The notes beneath the pieces were generated by a model. The model saw only the letters and a program-made list of their open reading frames with translations. It had not been told where the DNA came from and ran no database searches. From Delphinapterus leucas (lineage: Eukaryota; Chordata; Mammalia; Artiodactyla; Monodontidae), in assembly GCF_002288925.2 (NCBI RefSeq), contig NW_022098092.1, positions 1,796,817 to 1,860,816 of the forward strand: DNA of 64,000 nt, in the 5' to 3' direction. Of the stretch, positions 1 to 14,285 are shown in pieces; the first letter of the stretch is position 1; every line of letters begins with the position of its first letter. The position numbers were made by a program, and so were the translations under genes.

Positions 1-351
1 AGTTCTCCCTGAGGACAGTTATTAATCAGTCTCCTGTATATCCTTCCAGGAATATTCTATATACAGATACTGTATATATCCAATTTTTAAAAACATTGAT
101 ACTGTTATACTCTGTTCAGTATCTTTCTTTCAGTTTTTAAATTTGGGATTATGAAATATACCAAAGAAGCATAGAAAATCACACACACACACCCAGCAAC
201 CCCACCACACAGGCTTAACAAATGTTTAACATTTTTTGCTGGTATCTTGTTTAGGGCTGTGCTGGAGGTAACCCTATGTCAGTGCAGCTGCATACAGAGG
301 AGTCCAGTTATTGATTATATGCATAATTTATTTGACCTGTTCCCAGCTCCC

Positions 352-385
<34 letters not shown>

Positions 386-453
386 ATCGATGTAGAGATA
401 ATACCCCACTTTGTATAACGTCTGCCTGGGGAGGCGTCGAGGCAAAGGGGAAC
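1..453. other. Upstream flank, no gene seen
   Basis: AT-rich sequence upstream of the RNF44 CpG island. It holds a short (AC)n at about 180-192 and a 29-base poly(T) at about 354-382. No exon or coding potential could be supported here. The short open frames are random. Confidence 0.5.
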
Positions 454-454
454 G

Positions 455-600
455 ACGCTGGGCTTTGGCTTGGGTTCAAGTATCTGCTCGGCCACTCTTC
501 CTCGCTTTGTAACCTGGGGTGAATGACACCCCTCTTGATTCTACCCATCTGTAAAATGGGCAGGTTGTAGTAATGCGTCTCATAATTGCTAGGAGTACAG
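455..600 (+). repeat. MIR SINE fragment
   Basis: It shows the MIR order: 'cttgggttcaag', a degraded 'cttcctcgctttgtaacctgg', then 'catctgtaaaatgggcagg'. It is old and diverged. Confidence 0.6.
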
Positions 601-790
601 TAGAAAACTAAAGACTTCATTGGGTTTAGTTCCCCAATCCCCCTAAGCAGGGAGCTCTCCGAGGCCTCGCCTAGAGCAATTAGAGCGCGGGACGACTGCT
701 GCTCCAGCTTCAAACTGTTCCCCGCCCTTTTCCCGGGCCACGCTGGGGGCGGGGTGTTTAAATGTCTCTGTGACGGCAACGCGAGCCGGG

Positions 791-962
791 CCAATCCCTC
801 CCGACAAGCGTTAGCTTATTTGCATGGGTTGCCCATTATTGGTTCGTTGGGCAATCCAACCCCTCCCAACTTTTTAAAGCCACCGCGCAGTATAAACAAG
901 GAGATGCGAGGCGGCCAGGCCATGATGTCATCGCGGCGCAGTAGCTTTCGGGGCTGACGTCA
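791..962 (+). promoter_or_regulatory. RNF44: Proximal promoter: CCAAT, octamer, TATA-like, two CREs
   Basis: Elements seen in order: CCAAT at 791-795, octamer ATTTGCAT at 818-825, inverted CCAAT (ATTGG) at 838-842, TATAAACA at 891-898, CRE-like TGATGTCA at 923-930 and a perfect CRE TGACGTCA at 955-962. A TATA box at 891 would place initiation near 920. The downstream exon would then end at the GTAAGT donor at 1105. Promoter use is inferred. Confidence 0.6.
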
Positions 963-1104
963 TCTCCGGGGAGGTTGCCGGCCCAGGGCTGTTAGAGCCT
1001 TCCTAACCACTCGGACTGGCTTAAGAGCCGCTCCTGCCCCGTCGAAGGTCAGGTCCATTGCACTTGTGTCCCAGGCGCCGTCCCAAGGAGGGGACCGTGA
1101 CACA
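920..1104 (+). other. RNF44: Candidate RNF44 non-coding first exon (A)
   Basis: Begins about 25-30 bases after the TATA-like element and ends at 'gacaca|gtaagt', a good donor. It has no long frame opening toward the RNF44 start and would be spliced to the exon carrying the ATG at 6480. The 5' end is a guess from TATA spacing; the 3' end rests on the donor. Confidence 0.4.
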
Positions 1105-1353
1105 GTAAGTCCGGGCTGCGGCTCTCCCGGCGGGACCCACTTCTATGGCGGGGAAACTGAGCCTCAGAAGCATGAGTGATTTCTGAGTTTGCATAGCAAG
1201 TTAGAGTTACAGCCAATTTGTCTTGCTTACCGCGCTGTCTCCCGTCTTTAGGTCAGACCATGTGGCCCCGCCCCTTTCCTGTGATGGCTGCGGGCACTTT
1301 AAGTGAGGAGGTGGGGGCGAGAGGAGGTTTTAAAAAAAAAAAATCTGCCTTCC

Positions 1354-1450
1354 AAGATGGCGGCCCACTAATCACGTGCCGAGTCTCGGCGAATGATTGG
1401 CTCTTGGCGCCCCCGAGGGGCGGAACTCTTAGCAAGGGGCGGGGCCCTCG
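1354..1450 (+). promoter_or_regulatory. RNF44: Second promoter cluster: YY1, E-box, CCAAT, GC boxes
   Basis: AAGATGGCGGC (YY1 core) at 1354-1364, palindromic CACGTG E-box at 1373-1378, inverted CCAAT (gattgg) at 1395-1400, and GC boxes near 1418 and 1436. This TATA-less arrangement is typical of housekeeping promoters. It could drive a transcript whose first exon ends at the GTGAGT donor at 1918. Confidence 0.5.
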
Positions 1451-1589
1451 CGGGGAGCAGCCGGCTACTGTTTGCCGGAACCTCCCGGCGCGCCCCCGCG
1501 AGCCCCCCTCCCGCCCGGCGCGCGACCCCGCCGATTCGAATGTTGTGAATCAAATGTGGGGTTTGTTACATTCCGCTGCCGCCGCGGAC

Positions 1590-1917
1590 AGTTCTTAAAG
1601 GGCCAGTCGCCGGCAGCTGCGCAAACCCGGCCGCGTCCTGCGCCGCCTCCCGCTCCCAGAGGGCCTGGGCCGAGAGACTGACCGCGCGTGGGCCTCGCGA
1701 GGCAGACGCCCGGCGGACGGACAACAAAGAAAGAGGGCCCCGGAAGGAGCCGGACTGCCCCCGGACCGGGGGGGTGGGGAAGGGAGCACATTGTTCCTCA
1801 GGGCGGGGGCTCTTAAAGGGTCCAGGCAGCACACTCCCACCCACCCCCCGCCTCTTGCCCAGCTTGGCCGTCCTAGATCGGGAACAAAGGAGTCAACGTG
1901 TGGCCAGGCGGCCGAAG
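1590..1917 (+). other. RNF44: Candidate RNF44 alternative first exon (B)
   Basis: GC-rich sequence ending at 'ccgaag|gtgagt', a strong donor. It lies just downstream of the YY1/GC-box cluster. The 5' boundary is only approximate. No RNF44 coding sequence is found in it. Confidence 0.3.
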
Positions 1918-2320
1918 GTGAGTCGGGGCCAGAGCCTCCAGCTCCCGATTTCCGCATCCCTGGAATTCCTGCCCCCCCTTCCCCTGGGACTGAGGGCTGT
2001 GATCTAGCTGGCTCTGCAGGAGTTAATTACGGGCAGTCCGGAGGGGAGATGGCGAGGCCTCTAGAATCCGGGACCCCTCCCCACCCCCAGCGCCCCCCAA
2101 GGCCAGGCCGAGTCTCCCTTCTCCAGAGGCAGAGCGCTGCGGTTGGAGAGGAAGGAGCCGCCCCCTCCCCCTGCCGCCGCCACTTCCTTTGTTGTTGCTT
2201 TTGTCTCACGCCGAGCACATGGTCCGGGATCCTCGGCTCTTAAAGTCACAGCGCTCTGGCCCCGACGCCGCCGTATGGCCTCCAGCCCCCGATGTCCCTC
2301 CGAGCCCGGCACAAAGGAGT
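1810..2320 (+). repeat. Two spaced motif pairs CTCTTAAAG / ACAAAGGAGT
   Basis: CTCTTAAAG at 1810 and at 2237 is followed in both cases, exactly 74 bases later start to start, by ACAAAGGAGT (1884 and 2311). The intervening sequence is not alike. A third looser pair is TTCTTAAAGG at 1592 and ACAAAG at 1724. Confidence 0.5.
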
Positions 2321-2554
2321 GAGAGGGGGACGAGGGAGGCCCCTCTCTGGGCGAGTATCTGTACCACGTCCTCCCCACCCACGTCCCCAGTCCCAGGGAG
2401 GGATGGCTGAGGAAGCTCCCCGAATCCCGCAACCTGCTCCTGGCCCACATTGAGGAGGGGCCTGCTCCTCAGGGACACTGGTTTCCTCCCCCAGTAATGT
2501 GACCACCTGGTTTTTTGCGTCTTGCCTCTTGTGGCTTTATTTGGGAGCTCTGGG

Positions 2555-2700
2555 AAGGAGAGATTTCCACTCCCATTTTACAGTTGTGGCAACTGAGGCT
2601 CACAGAAAGGAAGATTTCCTTGACCAAGGTCACCCAGGGAGTCTGGGCTGGCCAACAACTCTTAACTCAAAGCCTGGTGGTCCTGCTCTCAGCTGCCTCC
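2555..2700 (-). repeat. MIR SINE fragment
   Basis: 'cccattttacag', 'aactgaggctcacag' and 'ccaaggtcacccaggga' are the reverse-strand MIR core. Confidence 0.75.
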
Positions 2701-3059
2701 AGGCACCACGGTTAGGGAGCTCTGCTTGCCCACCAGTCAGTGCTGGGCCCAACGCGCCTCTTTTTTGAGGGGTGGGAGGGGGGCTTCTCAGCCTGCCTGA
2801 GTCTGCTCCTGTTCTCAGGGCCTGACTTAGCTTATCTGCAAAACAGTCCCTGTACCTGCAAACAGCCCCCAGGCCCAAATGATATGTCAGGGTCTCCCTA
2901 GACCAGGATGGGGATAGGAAGTAGGGAGTTGGCTGCCTCCTGGGGGAGGGGGTGGATGCAAGGTGCAGTCCCTGCTTCTGGGCGAGATTGGATTTAGGGA
3001 CCCTCAAGACCCTTTTACGGAGACCTCACTGAGAGCCCAGCGCAGAGGAGGTGTGGTGA

Positions 3060-3385
3060 AAGGCAGAGCAGTTAGGTGGTGGCCTTGTTGTTTGACCTTG
3101 AGCAAGTTGCTGCTCCAGCTCTGGGCCTTACTTGCTTCTTTCCACAATAGGTCTAGTCAGGATGCCTGAAGGAGAAAGCTCTCCTGATCTCCTTTAGGGC
3201 CTGCGGTAGAGAATTGGCATTAGGTAATTCTTGAGGTTACTGATGGTAATGAGAGTCAGGGGTTGAGGAAATCTGGGCCTAACGGGCCAGCCAGGACTAA
3301 TTCTGTCCTTCTTTGGCTTTGTGGTCTGCAGCAAGTTACTTTCTTTCTCCTGGTCTCAGTTTCCTCAACTGTGAAGTGGGTGAGT
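3060..3385 (+). repeat. Two MIR fragments
   Basis: 3070-3140 has 'tttgaccttgagcaagttgc' and 3300-3385 has 'gcagcaagttac' followed by 'tctcagtttcctcaactgtg', both in plus-strand MIR order. The sequence between is unremarkable intron. Confidence 0.6.
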
Positions 3386-3589
3386 TCCCCATGGGCCATC
3401 TCTGTCTCCAGTCAAGAACCAGGGTCCCCTCCCTTGCCAGCTGCGAGGGGATATTCCCTGAGGGAGGCATGTTTCCCAGCTGCCTCCTGCAGAGCTTAAA
3501 ATAGCATCTTTAAGCTGCTTGGGGGGTGGGAGTGAAGGTCAGCCTGTTGTATTTTCTGATAGTGATCGTTCACACCTAAGCTTTACAAA

Positions 3590-3730
3590 TCAGTGCAGCA
3601 GCCTTTAAGCAGTCCTGGGAGGTGATTATTGGGCTATTCCCATTTTACAGATAAATAAACTGAGGCTCAGAGAGGGGAGCGATGTGCCCAATCCTCAGCC
3701 AAGACTCTGGCCAGAAGTCAGGGTATTGTG
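3590..3730 (-). repeat. MIR SINE fragment
   Basis: 'cccattttacagataaataa', 'actgaggctcagagagg' match the reverse MIR core. Confidence 0.75.
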
Positions 3731-4144
3731 TGTAAGAATGCAAGGGTCAACACTGTCATCTTTGGCACCATCAGTCACAGCTAGAGGCCTTCTGTCTGGT
3801 GGTTGGGTTTCTCGGCTCCTTGCCACTTCCTTTCCTGAGGTGTGGGTGTCCTTGAAGAGGCTGGCCAGAGCAGATTCCCATGGGCCTAGGCCTCTGTGAT
3901 TCTGCACCCCTGAGCCTTGACACTGCCCGGACTTCAAGACAGCCTGGCACAAGAGGAGCAGTTGAGGCCACTGCCATGTCCCAGAGCACTCACAGCTCCA
4001 ACTGACTGGCCTTGGACCTCACTTCTCTGAGCCTCAGCATGCCTACTTCTGAAGGTTGCTATGAGGACTTATCAGGATGGCACATGGGAAGTATTGTGTA
4101 CTCCTCATAGGCAGGACTGTGGGCTCCCAGGATCTCAGAGGTCA

Positions 4145-4300
4145 GTTAGAACAGAGGTTCTCAAGCACCTGCCTGTGCTGTAGAAACTGCTGGGGAATTT
4201 AGTAGAAATCTAGGTGCCCTTGTTCCCCAACCCTCCAAAGATTCTGATCCAAAAATCTGGGGTGGGTCAGGAGTCTGCTGTTTAAGTTATTTAGGGGTTT
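4145..4300. mobile_element. MER5A-like hAT DNA transposon fossil
   Basis: 'gaggttctcaagcacctgcc' ... 'agattctgatccaaaaatct' ... 'ggggtgggtcaggagtctgc' follows the MER5A/Charlie consensus order as I recall it. It is non-autonomous and inert. Confidence 0.55.
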
Positions 4301-5409
4301 CCTCTGAGTCTCTCTTGGCCTTTGTTTGCTTGGCTGGATTATCAGCAGGAATCAAGGAGGCTGTGTGTGTACACATGAGTGTAAGGATATGCACTTGGCC
4401 CACGCTGGGGGCTCACGACCCCAGTCACCTGTGGTGGGCAGGCAAGGAATGGGCCTGGGGTGGCCTGGAGAGAAAACTCATGCCCAGAGTGAGGTGGGTC
4501 AAGCAGAAATGAGGGCCCAGTGGGACCAGATTTTCTGCTTCCTTCCCCCCGCCACACACACAACACACTGAAAGGACAGATTTTTTTATGTCCCAGTTTT
4601 TAATCATTGGCACTAACTTCACTGCTGCCAGACATGGCCTTAGACCTATGTAATTGGCTCTCCAGTGTGCATTTACCACATCAGGCCTGCCCTGTGCTGG
4701 ACACAAGCTGGTCACTGGGCCCTGCCCACCCCTCTGCCAAGTGCTGGAGCCCAGGTTGGGTGGGAGAAATGTGAATTTCAGCTCTACTGTGGCTGTGGCC
4801 TTGGCCCTGTGCTGTCTTATCAGGTGAAGAGCCTCCCTTTCAGGCTCATTTTGAAAGTCAGGGCCCATGCACGTAAAGCCCAGCACAGAGGAAAGGAACA
4901 AGGTGTTGAGGGGACAGTACACCGGTTCCCTAGCTGTGTTAGCAGGGAGGTGACACTTAAAGCTGGGTATGAAGGAAGCATAGGAGTTTTGTTAGATGGA
5001 GGCAGGGCTCCCTGTGGCAGGAACAGCCAAAGGCTGGTCCTGTTGGATGCGCCCTTCAGCATTGCAGGGTCTGACAGGTTCCAGAGTTTTCCCTGCCAGG
5101 GTCTCATTCCAACCTCTGGAGTTAATGAGTGGTCCCCCCAACTTCCCCCACCTGGACCCTAGCTCCTGCCCCGCCCCATTCTCACTCAACTTCCTCCCTT
5201 AGGTTTAGGTTCTTGCTTCCTCTTTTCTCAGCAAGCCCCACCTCCCACTTGGGGGCTGTGTTGGGTCTGGTTTGCATGCACTCCCCCCACACACAAAGGG
5301 CCTGGCTGCACGCCAGACCCACCAGTTCACCAGAGGTTGACTTCCTTCATCACGTCCTGCCAGAACCCTTGGGCTGGACCCCTTCCCATCAGCATCAGTG
5401 TGCAGCAAG

Positions 5410-5545
5410 AGACTGGTAGTCAGCCCACCTCCCAGCTTTGACACTTATTGTGAGGCCTTGGGCAAGTCCTTTCGTCTCTGAGCCTCAGTTTTCTCTTCTG
5501 CAAAATGAGGCTAACAGTACCTTACTTGAAAAGTAGGTGAAGTCC
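5410..5545 (+). repeat. MIR SINE fragment
   Basis: 'gaggccttgggcaagtcctt', 'tctgagcctcagttttctc', 'tgcaaaatgaggctaacag': a clear plus-strand MIR. Confidence 0.8.
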
Positions 5546-5590
5546 CATTTGGGTAGGCACTGTGGGAACAGATTATGGAAAGAAAGTATA

Positions 5591-5914
5591 CAGTCAGCTC
5601 TCTCTATCCATGGGTTCCACATCCATGGATGTAACCAATTGCAGATTTAAAATACTTAAGGAAAAAAATTCCATAAAGTTGCAAAAAGCAAAACTTGAAT
5701 TTGTCACTTACATAGCATTTACATCATATTTACATAACATTTACATTGTATTAGGTATCATAAGTAATGTAGAAATGATTTAAAGTCCATGGGAGGATGT
5801 GTGTAGATTATATGCAAATATTATACCATTTTATATAAGGGACTTAAGCATCCTCGGATTTTGGTATCGTGGGGGTCCTAGAACCAATCCCTCGTGGATA
5901 CTGAGGAACGACTG
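5591..5914. mobile_element. Tigger-like MITE with terminal inverted repeats and TA target sites
   Basis: A complete small DNA transposon, 324 bases. The left end cagtcagctctctctatcca and the right end (reverse complement CAGTCGTTCCTCAGTATCCA) form inverted repeats. Both ends are flanked by TA (5589-5590, 5915-5916), the Tc1/mariner target. There is no transposase frame inside. It resembles the short Tigger/pogo derivatives of mammals; the subfamily name is not assigned. Confidence 0.8.
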
Positions 5915-6324
5915 TACTGACTTGGCTTGGACTGGGAACCCCGAGGGCAAGAACCAAGTCAGAACCTCTCACCTGTTACTAGTGGAAGGAGAACTAGGCC
6001 CCAGGCCTGTTTGCAATCCATCTTGAGCCAACCAGACAGAAGGGAGGAAGCTGGAGTCCCCTCAGGAGCCCCAGTTACCTAGAGGTCAGAGTTGTAGATC
6101 CCCACGCCAGGACAGGTTTTCCTGGAGACCCCACCCTGAGGGGGCCTTACCAGAGCCCCCTGGCCTGGAAGCATGCCGGCCAGCCCTCTGAACTTACCCT
6201 GAGGCGGACCCTGATCTCATTTCGCAGAGCAGGAAACTAAGGCCTGGACTCCCTGCAGGCCAAGCCTGAACCCTAGTGCCAGAGCGCAGCACTGCCTGGG
6301 GAGCCCAGGGTGTGGTGGGCATCA

Positions 6325-9502
<3,178 letters not shown>

Positions 9503-11463
9503 GGTCCACAGCCACCCAGGAGAACCCTGCCCAAAGCTCTGGAAACTCCGGGGGCCCCGGAAGGCCGGGGAGGGCGTGGCCCAGGCCTGCCCTGCCGTTC
9601 CTGCCTGCATCTCCAGAGCTGGTGCCAGGGTCAGCCCGAGAGAAGCCCCTGCAATAAGCCCTTGCATTTGCCAAGCTCCAAAGACTCCCTCCCCGTTTGC
9701 CCACCAGTCTAAAAGACGCCCGCCAGGGAGCGGCCTGAGTCCCTAACTCAGTCTCTCCTGTTTGCCCTCGGGTCTGTCTCCTTTTCTTGCCGGCCCTGGG
9801 AGCCAGGGGTTCATTCCCCTCGTGTGGCTGGTGGAGATCCTTGGCCCCGGGATGGGCAAAGGGGGTGCTGTCCTCGGTCGCCTGGTCTCTTGCACTGAAG
9901 TGGTGTGCTCTCTGCTCAGGTGGCACTGACAGGCGTGGACAGACAGTGGCAGGAGGCCAGTGGGTTCTCCTGCCTTGACCCCAGACAGACTCAGGCAGCC
10001 AGCCCCACCCAGGTTGCTGTGGGGTGGGGCTGGCTCCCTAGAGGACCCTCACCTCGGGTACAACATTCCTGCCCCAAGCCCAGGCTGGAGGGCATCAGAG
10101 CCAACCTCCCGAGCAGGTGGGAGGCAGGCCCTGACCCGGGACGGCATGTATCCTGAGGGGGCCTGGACCAGGCCAGGGAGAGTGATTTCCTGTGTTGCTG
10201 GTGGCTGCCCCTGCCTGGCGGTGACAGGGCCCAGACCCATGCCCCATCTCCCCTCTCTGTCGTTTTGCATGAACGTGAGGAGCAGCAGTTTTTGTTTATT
10301 CATTTGGCCCAAAATCACGTGTAGGATTTGAGGGTGTGGATTTTTTAAACAATTTCTTTTCTTTTGGTTTAATGGGCGGGGGGGTGTATAGGGACCAACA
10401 AGGACCAGGTGCCCAGGGGCAGGGAATGGTCTAGTGGTGCCGCCTGGTCTGCATGCATGTGCGCGGCTGGGGCGGGGCCAGGCGGCTGGCGGTCATGGGT
10501 GGGGTTGGGGGGGCGGGGGGGGGTCTGTGCTCAGCTGATAACTGCCATGCACTGTACTGCACACGTCCCCAGAGCCTACCGGGACCGTACGCTTTTCAGG
10601 GCATTTCTCCCTCTCTAGCCAGGGCCTGTCTCCCACCTGCCTGGGCGTGTCTCCTCCAGGGAAGTCCCAGGGGGACAGGGTCCAAGGAGGGTGTGGACCC
10701 CGCCTCCAGGGGCCCCCTCCCAGCCTGAGCCCTGCCCTCCAAGACCTGGAGGAGCCCCCGGAGGGTCTGGCCGAGCTCCCTACCCTCACCCACCCGGGTC
10801 CCATTCCGTTTCTTCCTCACCCCCCCGCTGGGGTTGCTGCCCCGAACGAACCGCGTGTGGGGCCGGCACATCCTAGCAGGCAGCCCCTGGCGCCTGCTGC
10901 CTCAGGGATGCTCCAACCACCCTCGTTCTCCCGCAGCGGCCCTGGCCCACCACCTCCCCCCAGCCTGCCGTGGGGCCCCATCAGCCTGGCCCCCACCCCA
11001 TGGAGAACCCAGAGTCTTACTGTATATAACTCCAGGTGACATTTCTATATTTATAGCAGTGTTGAAACCCCACCTGTTTTACACAGAGAACTACCCTCTC
11101 CGACCCCCTCCCTTCCCCACCCCCCAAAAAAAAGGTTTTCGAAACCCTTAACGGTTCCTGGGGCAGGTGGAAACAGGCTCACGGATGGTGTGTTGACTGC
11201 AGCAGTGATTCCAACGAGCAGCTATTGGGGGGGAAACACAACATTTAAAAAAAAAAAGTAAAAAAAAAAGATTTATAAAACAATTATTTAGGATGTTTGT
11301 GATTTGCCGACCTTGCTATAGATGCCATGTTACCAATGATTTCCTGTGGTGGGGGCTTGTCATTGTTTACTCTTTTATTTACCAACTTCTGGCCTAGGCA
11401 TGACAGTGGGTGCTGTCCCCCAGCCCTGGCTGGGCCCAGTGCCTGTGTTCTGTGTTAGAAAGG

Positions 11464-11467
<4 letters not shown>

Positions 11468-11506
<39 letters not shown>

Positions 11507-11534
11507 CATATATATATATAAATATATGTAATTT
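11468..11534 (+). repeat. (TA)n tract with adjoining palindrome in the RNF44 3'UTR
   Basis: About 32 bases of alternating TA, then aaattacatata ... tatatgtaattt, a perfect 12-base inverted repeat around a short loop. In RNA it would fold as a hairpin. Confidence 0.85.
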
Positions 11535-11847
11535 GGGGGGCCCTGTTCCTTGCACATTTTACAGTTACCTCATTTTTCCCATGTATGTATTTGAGAAAAT
11601 GCTAATATATAGAGAAAAAAATGGTTCTTAAAGCTTAAATGTGTGGTTTTCTCCATTCCATTGGATTCACATTGGTTTGTAGCATTTAACATAACTAGTA
11701 TGTTGTATTATATATGTGTATACTGATTGAAATTTTTAACAGATTTGTACTTTTTTTAAAATGAAACTTGCTAGTTCTGCTTGACCAAGTAGTGCAATCA
11801 TTATTTTTTTTAATATTGTTGCTGATTTCAGAGGGATATTCACTAAT

Positions 11848-11853
11848 AATAAA
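11848..11853 (+). terminator. RNF44: RNF44 polyadenylation signal AATAAA
   Basis: Canonical AATAAA at the end of an AT-rich 3'UTR, followed within 60 bases by a GT-rich stretch ('gatgggaagc', 'gggggtgtcggtctgagggt'). Confidence 0.75.
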
Positions 11854-13129
11854 TGTATGATGTATATCGAGTACTGCCCAAGCTGCCTTTGACTGCCTGT
11901 GTTCTCATCCTTTTGATGGGAAGCGCGCATGGGGGTGTCGGTCTGAGGGTGGGTAGGGGACAGGGATGAGGGGGGCAGAAAAGATTGTTCTTCGCTGTGG
12001 AATCTTGGGGGAAATGATACCTCCTGATGGAAAGGGATCTACAGGGCCAGTTCAGTGACAACTTGCTCCAGGCCACACTGCTTCACGGGCAAATTAGGAT
12101 TCTGTTGGCAACCGACAGGATTCCATCTAACTGGTTTGAGGGAAGCGGCACTTAACTAGTCTGTCATTTAAGTTCTGGAGGGAGGTTCTGCTTCAGCCTG
12201 ACCAGATGGGGTTCAGGCATGTCCTAAGGAACCAGGTCTCTCTTCATCTTACAACTTTGTTCTGCCTGGTGCTTCCTGGTACCTCTAGCTCAGTTTCTTC
12301 TAATTTAGCATCATCTCCATGCAAAAACTGTTTTTCCCCCCCAGTAATTCTAATAATTCCTGGTCTGGAGTCTTGTTAGACCAACAGGTTGCACGCCCAT
12401 CCCTGAAACGTGTGCTACCGTTAGGGAGCTAGAACAGCATGACTGGCCCAGCCTGCATTACATACCCACCACCCATGGACCCCACTGAACCTATAAGGAT
12501 TTGAGCCCCTGATCCTCAAGCTCAGTGGGGACGAAGGGCCCGAGAGCCACTAAAGGGGCCAGACTGGTGATGTGGGTACGTTCCTCTTCTCCATGGTGGC
12601 GTGTGGTATGGCAGGGCTGCCCGCTGACTTGGTAGTATGTCAAAGCAGCATGGTCAGGGGCAGGAGACCTGTTGTGCCTGTCTGTGATGCCACTATCTGT
12701 GACCTTGGTCAGGGGACTTCTCTTTCAACCTTTGGATCATCGGCAAATTAAGGGTCAGACTCAGTTGAGTGGCTCCCTAAGTGTGTTTCAGAGAAAGTCT
12801 TGTGGAACATAATGGAGTTTGTGCAAAAAAGGACTCTGGTAAGATAAGTTTGGGAAATTCCATGTTGAGAGTAACAGCCTATATCGCAGGGCTTTTCTGA
12901 GCCTTGGCTATGCTGATGTGTGTTGTAAATGTCTAGCAGTGGATACATACTCTGGGCAGCATTTCCTACATTGGGATTCTTTGGCCACATGCCAGGCCAA
13001 GTTGCATTCTCTGGAACACACTGAGGCATGGTGCACTAGATGAGTGGTAGGAGCTGAGTTCCCAGTCTGAGCGAATTGTCAGATGGGGAAGTCTCTAAGC
13101 TTTTTTTCAGTATTTCAAAAAGCCTGTAG

Positions 13130-14285
13130 GAAAGGAAAATCACAGATCGTATCAATGGATGCAAAAAAATTTTTTTGGCCAAAATTCAACATTCATTCAT
13201 GATAAAACTTGACAAGATCATCTATACAAAAACCTACAGCTAACATCATCCTTAATGATGTGAAAGACTAGGTGCTTACCAGCCCTGAGATCAGGACAGG
13301 CAAGGATATCTGCTTTCACCAGTTCTATTCATCATACTGGAAGTCCTAGCCAGCACAACAAGGCAAGAAAAAGGAAATGAAATTAGGAATGCAGATTAAA
13401 ATGGAAGAAATCAAACTAACTCTATTGTAGATGATATGATGAAGATCTATGTAGAAGATTCCAAGGAATCTACAAATAACTAGAACTAAATGAGTTCGTC
13501 AGGTCATAGGATATAAGATCAATATACAAAAATTAATTGTATTATTTCTACATACTAGCAATGAACACATGGAAATGGAAATTAAAAACCTGATGATACT
13601 ATTTACAATCACTTGAAAGACAAAAGAAACATGTAAATCTAACAAAACATAAGACTTGTATGTTGAAAACTACAAAACACTGATGAAACAAGGCAAAGAC
13701 CTACACAGAGAAACATGTCATGTTCTTGGATTGGAAGACTCAGCATAGTAAATTGTCATTTCTTCCCAAAGTAATCTCTAGGTTTAATGCAATTCCTATT
13801 AAAATCCAGCAAAGTTTTGTGGGTTTTTTTGACATATTGCCATGCTTATTTTAAAATTTACATGAAAAGGTAAAAGAAACCAGAGTAGCTAAGACAATTT
13901 TTAGAAACAAGAATAAAGTGAGAAGAATCACTGCCTGATTGCAATATTTCACTGAAGAGATGCATTAAGACAGTTTATCAGGAGAGGGATAGACAAATAG
14001 ATCAACGGAACAGAATAAAGAACCCAGAAATAGACCCACACAAGTACAACCAACTGATTTTGGAACATTCAATGAAGAATAGTTTTTTTCAACAAATATT
14101 ACTGGAGTAATTGGAAAGCCATAAGCAAAAAGAAAAAAATCATAAATTTAAAGGTGAAACATGAAACTAGAAGACGTTTAGAAGAAAACAAATGAAAATC
14201 TTCACTGGGATCTAGGGCTAGGTGAAGAATTCTTAGGTATGATACCAAAAACTCCATAATGTTCAACATCACTGATCATTAGAGA
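13130..14285 (+). mobile_element. L1 ORF2 fragments
   Basis: Plus-strand L1 reverse-transcriptase-region sequence, for example 'aaaaattcaacattcattc'-like text, 'tagaagattccaaggaatct' and 'gatatgatgaagatctatg', with many stops. Boundaries are approximate. Confidence 0.7.

Larger units (their letters stand above)
750..2420. promoter_or_regulatory. RNF44: CpG island / RNF44 promoter region
   Basis: A CG-rich block with many CpG dinucleotides, Sp1-type GGGGCGG boxes (about 1418, 1436), CCAAT boxes, a YY1 site and CRE sites. It lies 4-5.7 kb upstream of the RNF44 start codon, in the same orientation, with no other gene between. It is therefore the natural promoter and non-coding first-exon region of RNF44. 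Two strong donor sites (GTAAGT at 1105, GTGAGT at 1918) suggest at least two alternative first exons. Exact start sites cannot be set from sequence alone. Confidence 0.75.
9503..11872 (+). other. RNF44: RNF44 3'UTR
   Basis: GC-rich sequence from the stop to about 11.0 kb, then abruptly AT-rich, running to AATAAA at 11848 with cleavage expected about 15-25 bases later. It contains a Pumilio-type TGTATATA at 11021, A-rich runs at 11247-11270, a long (TA)n block and a palindrome at 11501-11534. No other gene is visible. Confidence 0.8.

Noticed and set aside
384..2506. Many 60-150 residue open frames on both strands at 0.4-2.5 kb
   Set aside because: High GC content removes stop codons. The frames are Pro/Arg/Gly-rich, overlap each other and show no domain.
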